Part shown: in pieces, positions 36,051 through 49,423 of the stretch
How positions within the stretch are numbered: position 1 is the stretch's first letter
Layout of the letters: the number at the start of each line of letters is the position of its first letter
From: Diphasiastrum complanatum
Taxonomy: Eukaryota > Streptophyta > Lycopodiopsida > Lycopodiales > Lycopodiaceae
DNA length: 64,000 bases
NCBI GenBank assembly: GCA_029204225.1
Contig: CM055104.1
Span: forward strand, 22,071,952 to 22,135,951
Reading direction: 5' to 3'
The notes under the pieces: generated by a model
Databases searched by the model: none
What the model was told of the DNA's origin: nothing
Seen by the model: the letters and a program-made list of their open reading frames with translations, nothing else
Made by a program: the position numbers and the translations under genes

Positions 36051-38455
36051 AAATATATGTTCCTATCCAACATAGACTTTCACATTAGGCCAAGGTTAGA
36101 CCTCATCTTGATAAAAACATTCTTGAGCAATGGCTTGGTGAGAAGATCTGCAACACAATTTGAAGATCCAACATGCTCCAATAAGATCTCTCTCCTAATA
36201 ACTTTTTCTCTTACAAAATGCTCCTTGCATGGAACACATGATTGTTTGCAAGAGCCTGAGCCGAGATGTTATCATTCTTGATAATTGTAAGGTCTTCATC
36301 TCCATAACACTTTAGCTCCAAGAGTAGCCTTTTGATCCATAAAACCTCCTTTGTTGTGGTTGTAAAAGATTTGTACTTAGCTTCATAGGATGATAAGGAA
36401 ATAGTTGCTTGCTTCTTTGATAGCCAAGAAACTAGATTCTCTCCAAGAAAAATTGTGTAAGTGTTGAATTCGCACGTGTGGATTGTCCACTACATGTACT
36501 TGTGATCTCCTAAGGTGTGTAGGTGCACCAAGATCAAGACTAGATTGAGATTCAAGATCTATCTTTGATTCTATGGCAAAAACACACTACTACATGCATT
36601 CAATCACTTCCAACTCTCACTCACATGTGTGAGAAGTGTTCCAAAAGTATTCTAGGTAAAAACAAGCTGCTCTCCTCGGATAGAGAGAGAAAAACCATCA
36701 TGAGCTCTCGGGTAGAGAGAGAAAGCTAGAAATTCAATGACACTCAAAATCCACTCAATCTCAAAATCAATTAGATCCAAAATGAGGGGTACAATGATAC
36801 TAGTAGATCCATGAGCTACCACTATGCTTAACTATGATTGGACCACACTTTGCCACCTCTTAATCCTATTGGACCATTGATCCATGCACCTTTAAATTCT
36901 ATTGGACCATTTTCAAGCAAACCTCAAATTCTATTGGACCACTCATGGTTCCACCTCTAAATCCTATTGGACCTCTTAAACTTCATCAAACAAAAGCATT
37001 ACACTTGTCTACACTCTAATTGGCACAAGTTTGGCCTCCTACTCTATTTTGGCTCAATAGTGGCATTACAAGTGGAAATGGATAATTTGCCATCTATGCC
37101 AAATTTGACCCTATCAACATCCTACATCTAAATGCTTGACTATGAAATTCTATGAGACCCCTATATCAAACATTTTTATTTACTTTACAATTCTCCACAC
37201 GTGGGAACATCCTCCACACATGTGAGATTCACTTACAAACTTCTATCATAAAAAATACAAGCTAGATTTTTGCCAATTTCTCACAGTAAGCACTTGTGGA
37301 TTTCCTATCCAACATGTCTCCTACAAAATCTGAATCTGAAAAAGCAACCAAAGTTAGATCTTCTCCTTTATAAATCAATCCATAGTCTAAGGTAGAAAAT
37401 ACATATCTCAAGACTCTTTTAGCCAACTTCCAATGATATATCTTTGAATCCTGCATCTGTTGGCTTAGCTTATGCACACTAAAGCTTAGATCAGGCCTTG
37501 TCACAGTTAACCATATAAGTGAGCCAATAAGACTCCTATAAAGAGTGATGTCCTCGAAGGATCTTTCATCATCTTTTATAGGAACTTTTACAATGTGCTC
37601 CATTGGTATATCTAAGCCCTTACAGTTTTCCATTTGGAATTTTTTAAGCATGGAAAGTGCATATCTACTTTGACTTATGAAAGCGTGATCTTTCTAAAAG
37701 TCAATTTCAAGCCTAAAATGTAGTGAAGAACTCCTAAATCTTGCATTTTAAATTCACTACCAAGTGCATGTTTATTTTCTTCAACTAGATCCTCATTATT
37801 TCCACTAAGAATGATATCATCTACATAGATGAGAAGAATAACTACAGAGTTATTTACAAACTTAATGTACAATGAAGGGTCATATTCACTAAGATAAAAT
37901 CCGAGTGATATGTGAAAAGAGTTGAGCCATACCAAGACCTTGGTGCTTGTTTGAGTCCATAGAGACTTTTGAACAAAAGACAAACTTTTGATTCTTCACC
38001 TTCTTTCACAAATCCAGGTGGTTGTTCCATATAAATCTCCTCCTCAAGGTAACCATTGAGAAAGGCATTAGAAACATCAAGCTGAAACATCCTCCAATTG
38101 TGATAACATGCAAGAGAAATGAGAATTCTTATAGTTACCATTTTTGCAACTGGTGCAAAAGTGTCTTCATAGTCAAGACCTTTGATTTGAGAGTAGCCTT
38201 TGGCACAAAGTCTTGCTTTGTATTTGTTAATGGATCTATCATTGTTGTACTTGATCCTGAATACCCACTTACATCCAATGACATGCATGTTGTTTGGTAG
38301 TTCCACAAGCTCCCATGTGTTGTTTGACATCAAGGCTTCAAACTCAAGGGTCAATGCTTCAACCCACTTCTTGGATTGAAGTGCTTTTTGGACATCTTTA
38401 GGCTCTTCATCTGATATGAAGAATGCATGATAGGAAGTTTCACCCTTTGATAATG
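36051..38455 (-). pseudogene. Copia element D reverse transcriptase and RNase H
   Basis: Right to left: the reverse transcriptase start is NTWELVELPNNMHVIGCKW, then YKARLCAKGYSQ, FQLDVSNAFLNGYLEEEIYM, LYGLKQAPRSWY, the catalytic block IYVDDIILSGNN, EFKMQDLG and YRSLIGSLIWLTVTRPDLSF, then RNase H SDSDFVGDMLDRKSTSAY. Here a solo LTR (36462-37285) interrupts it. RNase H resumes with LVSWLSKKQATISLSSYEAK and runs to about 36060, followed by the polypurine tract. Frameshifts near 37900 and 37660 and later stops show it is dead. Integrase and Gag are missing to the right of 38460. Confidence 0.88.
36462..37285 (-). mobile_element. Solo LTR inside copia D RNase H
   Basis: An 824-bp sequence runs TGTTGAATTC to AATTTCTCACA in plus-strand reading, so the LTR is on the minus strand (starting TGTGAGAAATTGG). 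It is flanked by the exact target duplication GTAAG at 36457-36461 and 37286-37290. Removing it and one GTAAG joins the two RNase H halves in frame. Its start resembles the LTRs at 38926 and 48723. It contains several CACATGTG/CACGTGTG palindromes and two copies of GGTAGAGAGAGAAA-like sequence. Confidence 0.92.
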
Positions 38456-38461
38456 CATGCC

Positions 38462-40265
<1,804 letters not shown>

Positions 40266-43200
40266 CTATTCTTCGAAGACTTCATCATTTTCAATGATCA
40301 ATCCTTGTTTTGCCTTAAGTACAGCCAGCTTAGGAATCTTAATACTTTGTATTTGATGGGGATCTTTTCGAGGTTTCCAGCTCCAGACTATGCTTGAAAC
40401 ATTTTCCCATCTCTCGGGATCATTAAGGTTCACTTTCCATTGCTTACTCCAACAATCTCGATAGCGTTCCTTTTCTGACATGTTTCCTTTAGAACATGGG
40501 GCCCACCATTGCACCAATATTTTCATGTAGTTATTGGATCTCTTATCCGTTTCAACTTGTGATAATGTGACAACTAACCAAATAGGATACACATCATCTT
40601 CTTCATTGCCATTTTTGTCACCTGATGGTGGTCAAATCATAACAAAATTCCGTTTATGAACATCTACTTGAGGCCTGAACGCTTCCATTGGTCTCCCATA
40701 TGCTGGTCCGCAATAATGTTCTTGTTCTTCTATTTCGTTAGCATCTGAATTTGCATCATTTTCAAGAATAGTAGAATCCCTCCAACAAGTATTCGGCCAA
40801 AAACCATCTTGTAATTCCTCATATTGTTTGCTCTCTATATTCATAAGAGCGCGAATTTGTCTCCAGTAGGTAATCACAGGTGTGATGAACATCGTAAATT
40901 CAGGTGGGTTCAATGGATTTTGAAGATGTCCCTCCCAGTATTTCGAGTACCTATGAATTCCGCCATTGATTATGTCTCTATCTTTGAGAAAAGAAAACAA
41001 TGGTAGTGCTTTAGGACTTCCAGTTGGCAGAAGAGAATGCCCATTTTCATCAACCTTCCATATTTGAATGCCTTCCCGAGGAATCCACTCATTTGCATTT
41101 GGATGCATCATGTATAGCATGATTGGAATGTCATCGTTCACAAAGAAACAGAATTGCAATGGCTTTGAGTGGCCCACAAGTCCTTGTTCTTTATCACTAA
41201 GGAAACCTTCAATGAATGACTTGAACTTCTTGCACCAAATAAGGCACTGGATGTTTTTTTGTGCAATTTCGAAAGCACTCCATTAAATGTGGCAATGTGA
41301 AAACACATTTTGTTCTTACACATTCAGAAAAATTTCCAAACATGTCGTCCACATCTTCATGAGTGTGACCCACCATAAAAAATCCCAGCTGCACCATCTC
41401 GAATACCCCTACTGCCGTGAGCAAAGAGAGGAAAGCAAAAACATATTTGTTTTTATTTTCACCACCACAATTGTCTAGTTGTAGAAGAAGATTTCTAGGC
41501 AAACGTGTGAATTGAACATTGTTGCATATGCTGCTTGTCAAACTAGCAATGCTACTACTATTGCTCGGTGGATTGTCTTTATTTGTGGTGACTTTCAAAG
41601 AATGATGCACATCTAAGCACTTTTTAGAAAGGAGTCCCTCAAAAAAAGGTTGATCCATAACAACATTTGCATTGAGATCTCCTATTTTATCTTCATTTTG
41701 ATTTTCTAAGTTTCTTAAACATTTCACAATTGAACCAATTGTGAAATTTGGACCACTTGGCCAAAAACTTGTAGCAAAATGACCATAAGCGTTACCTCCA
41801 TGGCCGTGTGTTAGCATACCAGTGAGTGACATAGGTAATTGAAAAATTCTATTCAAGGACTTGGGAATTGGTTGTATTCGTGGAAGACTCGTCTTATTTT
41901 GATCCATTTTGTCATGAATCATGCACATGTAATGCTCTAGTTCTCTTTCTGACTTCAATCTCCATGCATAGTACAAGTTTCTGCAAGTCATTTGTTCAAG
42001 TATGTGTCTCTTTCTTTCTTTGAATAATTTATTTCTCTCAGTCTCCACCTTGGTAGATTCGAGTTGCAGCTTAATATTTGTGCAAGTGTCACATTTAGAG
42101 AATGTGCTAGTTTGTGACAAACTCACATGCTTATAACATGTCCTCCAATATCGGCGAAATGTAGAAGGCGATATGGATTTGAAGTCCATATTCTTTAGCG
42201 TATCATTGACCTCTCTCAATATATCTTGTTGTTTGTAAATAGCAAGAATCACAAGTTGAACATGTCTTTCTCCCGTCTCTGTAGTTCTATTTTTGTGAGG
42301 CATTTGCTTAGCATTGTTTTCCACAAATGCATCTATTATAGCCAAGGCCATTTCAACATGTTTCCAAGCTTGTCCAATAATTTGTGCATTGCCATGTATT
42401 GACTTTTTGGACCCTTTATTGTAGGATGCCTTGTACCTATAAAATGAAGCTTTTGGCAATCCATGGATTTTGTACCACACTACACTACAAATTGGCTCTC
42501 TCTGAAACATCATGTATGCGCATCTTGAACCATTTACATCATGTGTAGTTTGTATCACGTCATACACATATGTCACCCTGTTTTCAAAACTTTGGCCCCA
42601 AAATTGCTTTCGTGCATCGTGAATCTTGTCACGACTCATAAGTTGACAACATTGTTGCTTGCAACAATCTATGGATGCCACTTTTTGAATTGCTTCCAAT
42701 GAGCACTTGGCTTCTCTCTTTTTCCCACTTGAACAACTTGAAGTTTTTGTTTGTCTATGAATCATGTTATATGGCCTTTTTTTTCTCCCATCGAGTAACG
42801 TTTCTCCGACCATTAGAAAGGTAGCGTTTAACTCTTCACTACTATGCTCATCATCATTTAAGAAGTCGGATTTTGTTGTTTCTGAACCCCTCAATCTTGA
42901 TCCATGCATTAAAGTGACTTGATCAATTGGCCATTTTAGCAAGTCTGACTTCTCATTCATTGTGCTAATATCAGCATGCCCATACCATTTTGTTATAGTA
43001 ATTCCCACGTGGTCGTCACCAAGTTCCTCAAAGTCAATTGCCTCATACGAGAATACAAGCAAAATGTACCCTTCTCCTAGGGCAATTTCACAACCTGCAT
43101 TGAAAATTTTTACCTTCTTGTCAATCCAATCTTGACGTGTAAGTTTTTTTGCCTCGTTTTGAATCAATGCTTCTTCAATGATCTCCTCACTTGGATCTTC

Positions 43201-43506
43201 AATAGCATCATCATCCACGTTGGCATTTGTTTGTACTCTCGTCGAATTGTTCAATGTGTCATTATCTTTGACTTTCACATCTTGAATACGCCAAATCACA
43301 AAACTGCCAATTGCTTCATCCAATTTATTGGCATCCATTGTAGGAACAGGCAATAACTTTTCTTTCTGAGTGGCTGCATGAACAATGATTGAGCATCTTC
43401 CAATACCAATCTGTTTTCCATGAGAAGTTGCATTTGGATCCAATGAAAATATCTCACCAAGTCCACATTCTTTCGTGTTTATTGTAAGCACCACTAACAT
43501 TTCCAC
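40266..43506 (-). pseudogene. DUF7869-like protein, putative RNase H-fold transposase
   Basis: The first 765 residues are open (43506-41209); the rest continues in 41230-40632 and 40592-40266. Motifs in order: a Cys cluster CCKQQCC (281-287), a conserved block RRYWRTC (451), CDTC (472-475) followed by a long charged helix, then HDKMDQNKTSLPR (531-543), QLDNCGGENKNK (676-687) and VGHTHEDVDDMF (712-723). The last three carry acidic residues (D535, D678, E717/D718) spaced as in DDE/RNase H-fold nucleases. That catalytic reading is my inference; the family itself is uncharacterised and common as repeated copies in plants and some animals. Two lesions are seen: a one-base length change in an A7 run (41254-41260) and an in-frame TGA at about 40631. 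Both are simple, so this is a recently inactivated copy or contains sequencing errors. Confidence 0.75.
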
Positions 43507-43960
43507 TTTTAAGTTATATACAACACTTGTAAAAGTAAAGACATTATCTTATTAGAAATTTTCATTAATTAACAATTTGAGTATGCCAACATCTATCACT
43601 AAATTTTCATAGTTGAAGATTCATTTACAACTACAACATTCATGATCTAGGTTCGCAAAGATAATTTTTTTATGGGGCAAGATAGTGAAATTTTTCAATA
43701 GAACTCATTCTGTCATATTTATTGTAAGCACCACTACTATTTCCAAATCCAAATTATAATCAACTTTTTGTACAAGCACAGACGTTCTCTTAGAACAAAT
43801 TTCTATAGTACATTAGTTGAGCATGTCATCATCTAGCACTAAAATTTCATAACTGAAGATTTATTTACAATTACTTTTTCTGACAAACTAGGTTCGCCAA
43901 AATATCATTTTTATTGAACACGATATTGTTATTCTTTAGTAAAAAATCAATTCAATGAAC
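43478..43960. repeat. Tandem duplication of about 241 bp at the gene's 5' end
   Basis: The segment starting TTATTGTAAGCACCACTAAC (43478) recurs diverged at 43719 (TTATTGTAAGCACCACTACT). The repeats also share ATCTA(T/G)CACTAAA(A)TTTCATA and a palindrome-type word (CTAGGTTCGC at 43648 and 43889). The duplicated unit spans the start codon of the minus-strand ORF; the outer copy has lost that ATG. Confidence 0.75.
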
Positions 43961-44410
43961 CTAGTTTATCAAAATATGTAATCATCATAGATTTATGTAA
44001 ACCCAGTTTAAATTAGAAAAAAGTTTACAAAGGCAAGATTCTTTTAATCTATCCTGATTCACTAATAACATGAAAAGAGATTTAATCATCAAAAGAAAAC
44101 ATCATAAGACTTTTGGATGTGCAGAAAAATTGGGGACATTGTTAATAATTTCATATTTTTCAATGAATATTTGTTACCATTGATGAAAATAAGTTGGTCC
44201 TTGTTGACTCGTCTACATATGCATTGAGTGCCCAAGTAGTGAAGTAAATGAACATGATTAGGATGAATCAAATTTTTTTTTTTATATTGTGTTGGATTTA
44301 ATGAGGCTTGAAAATTGAGAGTTTATGCTTAGAAGTAGGGAGATACAAAAGCTAGTCTTCGAGAATCAAGATTTTTTGTACTCAGCTTGATGAACTTAGT
44401 TCATCGAAAT
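43640..44410. promoter_or_regulatory. Palindromic-site array, left half
   Basis: Four sites related to the right-hand array are seen: TCATGATCTAGGTTCGCAAA (about 43639), TGACAAACTAGGTTCGCCA (43881), TCAATGAACCTAGTTTATCA (43952) and the near-perfect palindrome TTGATGAACTTAGTTCATC (44388). They lie upstream of the minus-strand DUF7869 gene, mirroring the array upstream of the plus-strand gene. Confidence 0.55.
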
Positions 44411-44900
44411 ATCTCATTGTTTAGGATTTAGTATGGTTGTGGTGGTTTGTGGAGTTCTCATGTCCTATCTTGAAAATTCGTATGCAATTTCACAAAAATA
44501 AAAACAAGAAAGCTAATTAATGGTATTTTCAGCCTATTTTGTCTACGTTTCTACCTAAATTTTGCAACACTTTGGGACACCAAACTTCTATGACTCTCTT
44601 AATGCTCAAACTATTGAAAATATTTTGACAAATGCAATTCAAATAATAGCATCCAAACTAGATTTCCAGCAAGAATAAAATTTCAACAACAATTGGAAAA
44701 ATTTTGACATACCGAACTACACCGTCTTGCTTGAACTTCACTAGAAATCAGCTCTTTGCAAAATCCAACGATGATTGATCAAGTAGCTAGCAAACAGTAA
44801 TGTGGTCTGTTGCTTAAAATCCACTTCTGATCAGCTTATGCAACATCTTGCCTGAAATCAAGTCATGCAAGCACTATGCACTCCTTTAAAAGACGCCAAA
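44411..44900. other. Unassigned intergenic DNA
   Basis: AT-rich sequence with no gene or clear repeat. It belongs to the long upstream region of the DUF7869 gene. Confidence 0.4.
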
Positions 44901-44919
44901 GCCCTTTAAAAACACCTGA

Positions 44920-45240
44920 AATCATCAATCAGAGGAAGTGCAGGAGAGAAGGCAGGCAGAAGAGGAATAGGAACAGAGAGAGAAGGCAGGTAGAAGAGGT
45001 ATAGAGTAGAGAAAGCGGCATGCAAGAGAAGACCAAGAGAGAATGGGAGAGACACACCAGAATGGCAGAGAAGCAGAGTAGGAGTGATCGTAGCAGCAGG
45101 AGTGATTCGCAGCAGCAGAGACACGAGGGAGGAGAGCAGCAAGACAGCGAGGAGAATCACGAGGGAGGAGGGGAACGAGCAGAGCAAGGAGAGCAAGGAG
45201 AGCGCGAGGGGAGGGAGGGCTCGGACCTGGGCCTGTTTGT
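44920..45240. repeat. Purine-rich tract
   Basis: Strongly GA-rich on the plus strand, with a local duplication of AGAGAGAAGGCAGG(C/T)AGAAG (44933 and 44976). Open frames in it are compositional. On the other strand it is a pyrimidine-rich tract that could be a promoter or leader element. Confidence 0.6.
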
Positions 45241-45249
45241 GGCAGTGTA

Positions 45250-45660
45250 CATAAATGGCCCAAGCCCGCCCAACTACCAATAGATTTAAATTGCTAGTTC
45301 GGGTTTGGCGCAGGACAAGTTCGGGTTTGGCGCCAGGACACCTTGCTTGGAGACATCATGTCCCCGAATGGAGTGGCTGGGGTGTCGAGGCGTCGGGTTG
45401 GACCCGGGGGAGGGCCCAATTCGCGTGGCGCCGGACGTTAAGGGATTAGCAGCGGAAGGGATTCTGGAACTTCCGATTGGCCAGGTCATATGGGGAAAGG
45501 CATTCGGGAAACATATGCTAAGCCTAGCCCAAGCCACCCAAAGAAGGCATTCGGGAAAACATCCGGAGGCGACGTGCATGGCGATGATCGACAACTTCGC
45601 CCAAATCATTGCCTTGAAAAAGAGGAGGTCATGGGCGGGAAAGTTGTGGCGGTGTTAACG
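45250..45660. other. GC-richer unassigned segment
   Basis: Contrasts with its AT-rich surroundings. It holds a short tandem duplication TTCGGGTTTGGCGC (45297 and 45320) and repeated GGCATTCGGGAAA(A)CAT (45499 and 45547). No coding signature was recognised; it may be a fragment of an unrelated element. Confidence 0.45.
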
Positions 45661-45679
45661 TAAAACGGTTGCACCATTG

Positions 45680-46440
45680 GCTTGTTGGTGGAACTACTTC
45701 TTCTTCTCATTGTTGTACTTGAGTGTTCTACGATCCTTGATGAGATGACCAGTCCTTAGATGATATTTGCAAAATAGCTATTGTTTTGGTTTAGATGATG
45801 AATGTTCTGAATTCAATGTTGGTTGTTGGTTGCTTTTGTTCTGACTTCACAAATCTCTTCCATCTGTACTTTTTGAGGATGATCCACTTATTCTAATCTC
45901 CTCTTGAAGTACCATAGAGATCGCTCTAGTAAGAGTGAGGCCTTGTTGTGTAGAAATCAACGTGATCCAATTCTCATGTGCTTATGGTAAACTAGATAAC
46001 ATAGTCATGGCATCGATATCTTCATTGATTGATCCAATGGTAGTCATTTGCTCCATAAGATTCTTGAAGGTATCAAGATGGGTCGAAATAGAGTCAGCTT
46101 CAAACATTTTGATGGTGAAATTTTTTTTTTCTCAAATAGAGTTTGGACGTAACATCTTAGAGTCAGAGTGGCTAGGATGTCCCAGGCATGCTTAGCAGTC
46201 TGGGCTTATCTGATATGGCTGATATGAGAGTTAGCAGTCTAGGCTTATCTAATATGGCCGATCTGAGAGTCCTTGATATTGAGAGTTATCATGCCAAGAA
46301 CCTTTCCATCCCTATGTCCCCATTTGGTGATATTAATTGCATCGACCGCTAGCTTGATCTCAGTGCCTTCAACGATGTCCCATTTGTTCTTTTGCAAGTA
46401 GTACTACCTTTCTCTTGAATTTCTAAAGATGGTAGTTATC
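45680..46440 (-). pseudogene. Copia gag remnant
   Basis: The minus-strand frames contain INITKWGHRDGKVLGMITL, NIKDSQIGHIR and AQTAKHAWDILATL, the UBN2 Gag core, and further on CKYHLRTGHLIKDRRTLKY, a degraded zinc knuckle. Several stops and a direct duplication of about 35 bases (GCAGTCTGGGCTTATCTGAT at 46195, repeated as GCAGTCTAGGCTTATCTAAT at 46232) mark decay. It abuts the gag-protease ORF of a different copia element at 46450. Confidence 0.6.
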
Positions 46441-46453
46441 TCCATTGAGCTTC

Positions 46454-48115
46454 TCAATGACAGATGACAAATGTAGATTTCAAAACAGCCCATTTCATTG
46501 TCTTGTCATACAAAGTAATAAACACCATGAATCTTAAAGGTAAGAAACAAGTCACCTCATGTCTACTACTACTTTCCAAAAAGTATTCAAAGATAGTAGA
46601 CTCTCCAATGCTCACCACCCTTGCAAGATGCACACTTGAATGGACAATTTGCATGCAATTTGATGACTCGGCCATTGTCATTGAGGACTCCCTTGAAACT
46701 CTCATGCTTTGAGGCTGATCCTCAAGATCTTCCTCCTTTTGATGCTCCTCCTCAATGCAAGCAAGATCACACTTTGCCAAGATCTCCTCTTGAGTGATCT
46801 CCTCCTTTGCCAAGCTCATTCTTTCAAAAGCAACACTAGCTTCCAACTTAAACAATCTTCCATGTTTAAATCCCTTTGCAATGCAAACATCATTCTTCAA
46901 GATGAAGCCAACACCATGCTTAAAGTGGACATCCAAACCACTTTCTAAGAGTAGACCAACACTAAGCATATTTTTGGTGATTGATGGTACATAAAGGACA
47001 TTTTCTAGATCCATGCATTTTGAGGATTCTAGACACAAAGATATGGTGCCAACACCATCTATCCTACACTCTTCATCATTTGCAGTAAAGACAAACTTTT
47101 TAGCATCATTGAATGAGTGTAAGGTTGAGAAAAAGTCCTTTTCACAAGACATGTGGGAGCTAGCCCCACTGTCGATCCACCAATTGTCTCTTGAATTGAT
47201 ATTGCTTGTTGGTGAGGATGTAGATGCCATCAAGAATACATCTACTTCATCCTCCTCCTCCTTTGCAAGGTTTCCTTGTTTTTCCTCCTCCACTTGTGCT
47301 CTTAGCCTCTTGTAGCATTCAGATGCATAATGCCCCTTCCTTCCACAAAAGAAGCATTTTTGCTTTGACTTGTCCTTTGAACTTGATGCATCATCCTCTT
47401 CTTTGGCCTCCTTTGGATGCTTCTTCTTTACATTGGTCTTCTCTTTGCCCTTGAATGAGAAATTGGCTTTCTCATCACCATCCTGCAAAGACAAGGAACT
47501 CATCCTAGATTTTGCATGGAGCATCCTACACTCTTCAGCCACTAATACACTGTGAAGTTTTTCTATAGTTGGCAAAGTGTCTTGGATGGCAAAACTTTGG
47601 ACCAAATTTGCAAAGTCATCTCCTAGACCATTAAGGACAATTTGTACAAGCTCTCCATCATGAATCTTCTCTCCAATGGAAGCCAACTCCCTATTTAGAG
47701 ACTTGATTCTGAGTACATAATCCTGTGCACTCTCCTCACTTCTCCTCATGCTTTGCAAAATTTGATTTCTAAGCATAAGAACTCTAGAAGTGTTGCTAGA
47801 CTCATAGATTGATTTTAAAGACTTCCAAGCCTCTTTAGCATTAGTACAAGCTGATACTTCTCTCAACAAATCATTGCTCACATTCATCTTCACACACTGA
47901 AGTGCAAGCCTAGATCTCTTCTTGTATCTAGCTAACTCTTGTGCACCTAGAGGTTCATCTTCATCTTCAATCAAGAAATCATAAAGGTCTTGGAGCACCA
48001 ATAGTGACTCCATTCTAACCTTCCAAATAGCATAATTTGTAGAATTCAATCTCTCACTAGCTTCTAGAAGGTATGCTCCAGCAGATCCCATCTTACTAGT
48101 GACTTCTACAAACAA
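46454..48115 (-). CDS. Copia Gag-protease protein with unique C terminus
   Basis: A 553-residue intact frame. Residues 1-200 form the Gag core (LNSTNYAIWKVRMESLL, ALQCVKMNVSNDLLREV, CTNAKEAWKSLKSIYESS). A zinc knuckle CFFCGRKGHYASEC sits near 255 and the aspartic protease motif WWIDSGASSHMSC near 313, followed by VLYVPSITKNMLSVG. Instead of integrase, the last 110 or so residues are an acidic and Ser-rich segment of no known family, and the frame ends at a stop. Gag packages element RNA; protease would mature it. The 5' LTR and primer site lie upstream (48.7-49.4 kb). No 3' LTR is found to the left, so the element is 3'-truncated. Confidence 0.8.
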   Translation of the reverse strand: MFVEVTSKMGSAGAYLLEASERLNSTNYAIWKVRMESLLVLQDLYDFLIEDEDEPLGAQELARYKKRSRLALQCVKMNVSNDLLREVSACTNAKEAWKSLKSIYESSNTSRVLMLRNQILQSMRRSEESAQDYVLRIKSLNRELASIGEKIHDGELVQIVLNGLGDDFANLVQSFAIQDTLPTIEKLHSVLVAEECRMLHAKSRMSSLSLQDGDEKANFSFKGKEKTNVKKKHPKEAKEEDDASSSKDKSKQKCFFCGRKGHYASECYKRLRAQVEEEKQGNLAKEEEDEVDVFLMASTSSPTSNINSRDNWWIDSGASSHMSCEKDFFSTLHSFNDAKKFVFTANDEECRIDGVGTISLCLESSKCMDLENVLYVPSITKNMLSVGLLLESGLDVHFKHGVGFILKNDVCIAKGFKHGRLFKLEASVAFERMSLAKEEITQEEILAKCDLACIEEEHQKEEDLEDQPQSMRVSRESSMTMAESSNCMQIVHSSVHLARVVSIGESTIFEYFLESSSRHEVTCFLPLRFMVFITLYDKTMKWAVLKSTFVICH

Positions 48116-48707
48116 GAAATAGATTTGATTGACTTGAAATTCACAAAGGTCTCACACTTGCAGTGTTTCACTCAAATTTGATTTCTAATCCAACAAATGG
48201 ACTTATAATCACAGTTCTATCACTCCCTCACAAAGTTGGAATGAAGATAAGATGATGTGAAATCTACTTACAATCAAATCTTGCCAATTTTGGCTATTTT
48301 TGGACAAAAAAATGGCTTAATCTCTTTCTTCCTTCTTGGTGTACTTTCAAGACCTGTTTTTAACCTTAATAGGACTTGAACTCAGCCTAGATTAATTATA
48401 TTCCATGAAAAAAATTCAAATCTAATCAATGGCAAATGATCTTGGTAGATTATCCTAGGATCTCCACGAAAAATTACACCAACAGCTCACAAATTGAATT
48501 TTTTTGGATCAAATGAATACCATGAATTAAATGCAGGTTCAGAGGTGCCCACACATGTGGACAGTACGGATTTGGACCCCTACCAAGTTTGGGATCAAAT
48601 CTCCTCACCAAAATCAAGATTCTAGCTTGCCCTCTCAATACTAGTTTTTAGCACCAAAACTTGCTAAAAATGGATTTGCATTAGATCAATGGATTATGCT
48701 CTTGTAC

Positions 48708-48722
48708 TTGGCTCTGATACCA
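48708..48722 (-). other. Primer binding site, initiator-Met tRNA
   Basis: TTGGCTCTGATACCA is the complement of TGGTATCAGAGCCAA, directly next to the LTR edge at 48723. Confidence 0.9.
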
Positions 48723-49423
48723 TGTGAAAGTACTGTAATTTAGGACCATAAATGGATCTACAAAAGATCCACAAGAGTGATTGGATGCTTGCTTAACAAT
48801 CTATCAAAAAACTAGACACAAAAAAGTTGATCTAGATTGGCAATTTGACAAACAACAAGCATTAACAATCAAAAGCATTGATAAACATTGAAATCCGAGC
48901 CCACACGTGTGTACTACAGGCTGTAGTACGGCCTTCAACCTGAGAAACAAGTAGAAATTGATTTGGTTTCATTTGAATCACAAAAGCTCAATGTACATAG
49001 TGAACTAGCTTGAGATTGCCAATGAGCTCCAAAAATTTTCTATCTTCTCACTATGGAGAGAGGGAATACATAGCAAATTCGACTTCCTTCTTGAAGTTAG
49101 GTGGATTTCTAGCATGTAATAAGGAAGTTAACTCACTCTCCTTGACCTAAAATGAAACCCTAGTCTATTTCCTAGAGTTATGCTTGGTAGGTAGCCAGTT
49201 GGTCAAATTTTCACCTTAAACTTAGGTGTAGGTCCTATAAAGTAGGGATAACCACCAAATGGACATGACCAACTCTCTTGACTTGACCTAACCTACATTA
49301 GGATGGGTTTCCCATGTGGCATCATGGCCTCACATGTGTGGGACCCACTTGTGTACACAAATTACACTATTCTACATGGTTTTTGATCAAGCTAGATTTG
49401 CCAATTTTTGGCAATTCTTCACA
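48723..49423 (-). repeat. 5' LTR of the gag-protease copia element
   Basis: A 701-bp sequence runs TGTGAAAGTACTG to GGCAATTCTTCACA in plus-strand reading. It matches the solo LTR 38926-39490 in inverted orientation, with an additional block of about 130 bases that contains CACATGTGTGGG. Confidence 0.9.

Noticed and set aside
44906-45283. Overlapping ORFs of 87-124 codons on both strands
   Set aside because: A purine-rich tract lacks stops by composition; no domain, and both strands are open equally.
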